From Epiperipatus broadwayi (lineage: Eukaryota > Onychophora > Udeonychophora > Euonychophora > Peripatidae): DNA of 64,000 nt. A program made the translations under genes and the position numbers. This document shows positions 62,213 through 64,000 of the stretch, one piece after another (the first letter of the stretch is position 1; each line of letters opens with the position of its first letter). The DNA lies in NCBI GenBank assembly GCA_028023455.1, contig JAQFVV010012420.1:8701194-8765193 (forward strand), written 5' to 3'. A model generated the notes under the pieces. The model saw only the letters and a list, made by a program, of their open reading frames with translations. It was not told where the DNA came from and made no database searches.

Positions 62213-64000
62213 GGGTGAGGTCAGAGTAATATAAAAAGCACACCTTAGCTATTGTCAGAGTAATATTAAATTGATTATTATTAGATCATTAGCTTATTAG
62301 ATTATTATTCTACTGAATTATTAAAGAGAAATGAGCACTAGTGTTTGCCATTTTCCTCCGCTTATCTCCTGTGTGCCATTAGCCAAATGCCATAATAGTC
62401 TACTCTGACTCGCCTTCTGCCAATGTTTCAACCCGCCCCACCAAATTAAATGAACCAGACATGCTGAAGAACAAGAAACCAAGAAGCTTCATGTATATTA
62501 CACATTCACTGCCAAGAATTTGACTGGATCTGAAGAAAAGGGTAATCACCCACATACAAAAACCAAGGACTGTGCGAAATCCACTTATGGATACCAAAGG
62601 CTGTAATCAAGCCGCTCATGGAAATCAGAGATGATGTTTAAACCACAAATAAACTCCAAAAACTGTGCTGTACTTATCCTAGATAAATATTCATTGACAT
62701 CATTATTAAAACTTTTAAATTTTATCTGGAATAGAATTCATTAACATAAGCATGCATATTTGTTAAGTGGATACTATCTTTTATGTGTTTTATATTTTAT
62801 TATTTTTTATTAGTATTACATTACTTATTATCTTTTAATAAATCTTTGTTTAAATTATTAATATCATTTTACATCTCTCTCTCTCTCTCCATTCATCTAA
62901 GTAAGTGTAGCTGGTCTCATGTTATGAACTGGCTATGGGTCAAGCAAATGAAACATGTTAATGACATTCCGTGGGGTCCAGTGTAAGCATTGGCTGGCAC
63001 CCTGGGTTTAATCCTATTATAAATATTATCATGAGGTGTTTCATGTTTCATGCAGCTGGGGATCTACTTCAGTCTGGAAAGGTGGCTGCAAGTTTAATAT
63101 TTTTATTAAATTGTGGTCTGACTGGGGGTATGGTTGATATGTAATTATTAGTCATATTTACTTTTCTGCTTGAGTAACAAGGTCTTTAAAATCATTTAAA
63201 AATATGATTAAACAAATAATAAGTAATGAGACATAGAATAAATAGTGGAAAGTTTATAATTAGAATTAGAAGATATAGTATAATAAATCTGGAAGAAAAA
63301 TTCCTGTTACTATATATATATATATTGTGCCAGGCATTATCAAATGGCCTTCACAAAGTCTGTATTAAGCACAACAAATATAAAAATGTGCTAGATTAAT
63401 AATGGAAGTTCGGTCTGAGCAATGGAATACACACACACACAAATTTAAATATTGTACACGTATAATAAACTCATGTATGTTTTTTATTTTTGTTTTTCCT
63501 TTTTGTATATTTTTTATGATATGTCATTATATATATTTGTTGTTTTTTTTTATTTTCCAACATACTTGTATTTTTTTTTTAATTACTTTTCTAAAGATTG
63601 TAATTTTATTCCATAAGCAAATAATGTTAATTGCTTTTGCAAAAATCTGATCAAAAGCAAAATGTTTTGATAAGGCTATAATTAAACTGTTATCTTTTTA
63701 AAAATTCTTTTGAATTGATTTTGTAAGCAAGTGGTCTAGGTTATTGAAGATGGAAGTCATTATATTAAATCCTAAAATGTAAAATTTAATCGGAAAAATT
63801 GTAAGCAATGTTATAATCTAAGTGATAAGCTAAATTAAAAGGATTGGCTGATTCATACTTCTCACAGGGCTATCTGTATTGGTTCTGATGGGTGATTTTG
63901 ATAAGTTAATCAGTGCTGGGAAATTCATTCTTTCTTTGGCATTCAAGTCGTTCACTACTTTGGCTCCAGAGATTTTCAATCATCTAGCAACTTAGAGATA

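Larger units (their letters stand above)
46430..64000 (+). other. Probable RFX6 intron, 5' part
   Basis: Downstream of the last recognised exon. Repeats are listed separately. The stretches 46600-48520, 48570-49250, 52640-53470, 54390-55040, 56120-58120, 58180-59080, 59200-61800 and 62220-64000 hold A/T-rich sequence without a recognisable gene. Within them, 60943-61000 has an imperfect hairpin beginning TGTAACAG and ending GTGTTACA, and (TTA)n lies near 61320. The 96-codon open frame at 57686-57976 is not one I recognise. Confidence 0.6.

Overview
The window is very A+T-rich (about three quarters by eye), full of simple repeats and decayed retroelements, and has no long open reading frames. 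This looks like intronic DNA of an animal with a large genome. A lophotrochozoan such as a mollusc would fit the repeat content, but I cannot fix the species.

The only host protein gene I can support is on the + strand. Three short exons with good splice sites and matching phases (11840-11917, 37505-37532, 46322-46429) encode one continuous peptide that I recognise as RFX6, a winged-helix transcription factor. It covers the end of the DNA-binding domain, then a 9-residue linker on a 28-base microexon, then the stretch leading to the dimerisation region. The two complete introns are 25,587 and 8,789 bases. I found no upstream exon in 1-11839 and no downstream exon in 46430-64000, so those flanks are probably also intron.

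The rest is mostly mobile DNA. (1) A Penelope-like (PLE) family appears at 2.7-4.5, 38.3-40.9 and 53.5-54.4 kb, each time with an outward-facing head-to-head foldback. The foldback at 53.5-54.4 kb carries an intact-looking hammerhead ribozyme in each arm. (2) A non-coding LTR element at 19099-24170 has 2.17-kb LTRs and a tRNA-Lys-type primer site. A solo relative lies at 50331-52316 and a more distant one at 24187-26668. All copies share a TATA box followed by a stem-loop. (3) A foldback family flanked by TTAA occurs at 1.66, 41.84, 49.25 and 49.76 kb. (4) There are remnants of an RTE-type LINE (55.04-56.10 kb, minus) and of another LINE C-terminus (61.8-62.2 kb, minus). (5) tRNA-derived sequences lie at 15.56, 37.66 and 59.09 kb, and there are several hairpin MITE-like elements. 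(6) Microsatellites include a 561-base GATA array.

The strongest leads are the paired hammerheads in a foldback inside an apparent RFX6 intron, the repeated head-to-head PLE architecture, and a stem-loop kept at the same place in LTRs whose stem sequences differ.
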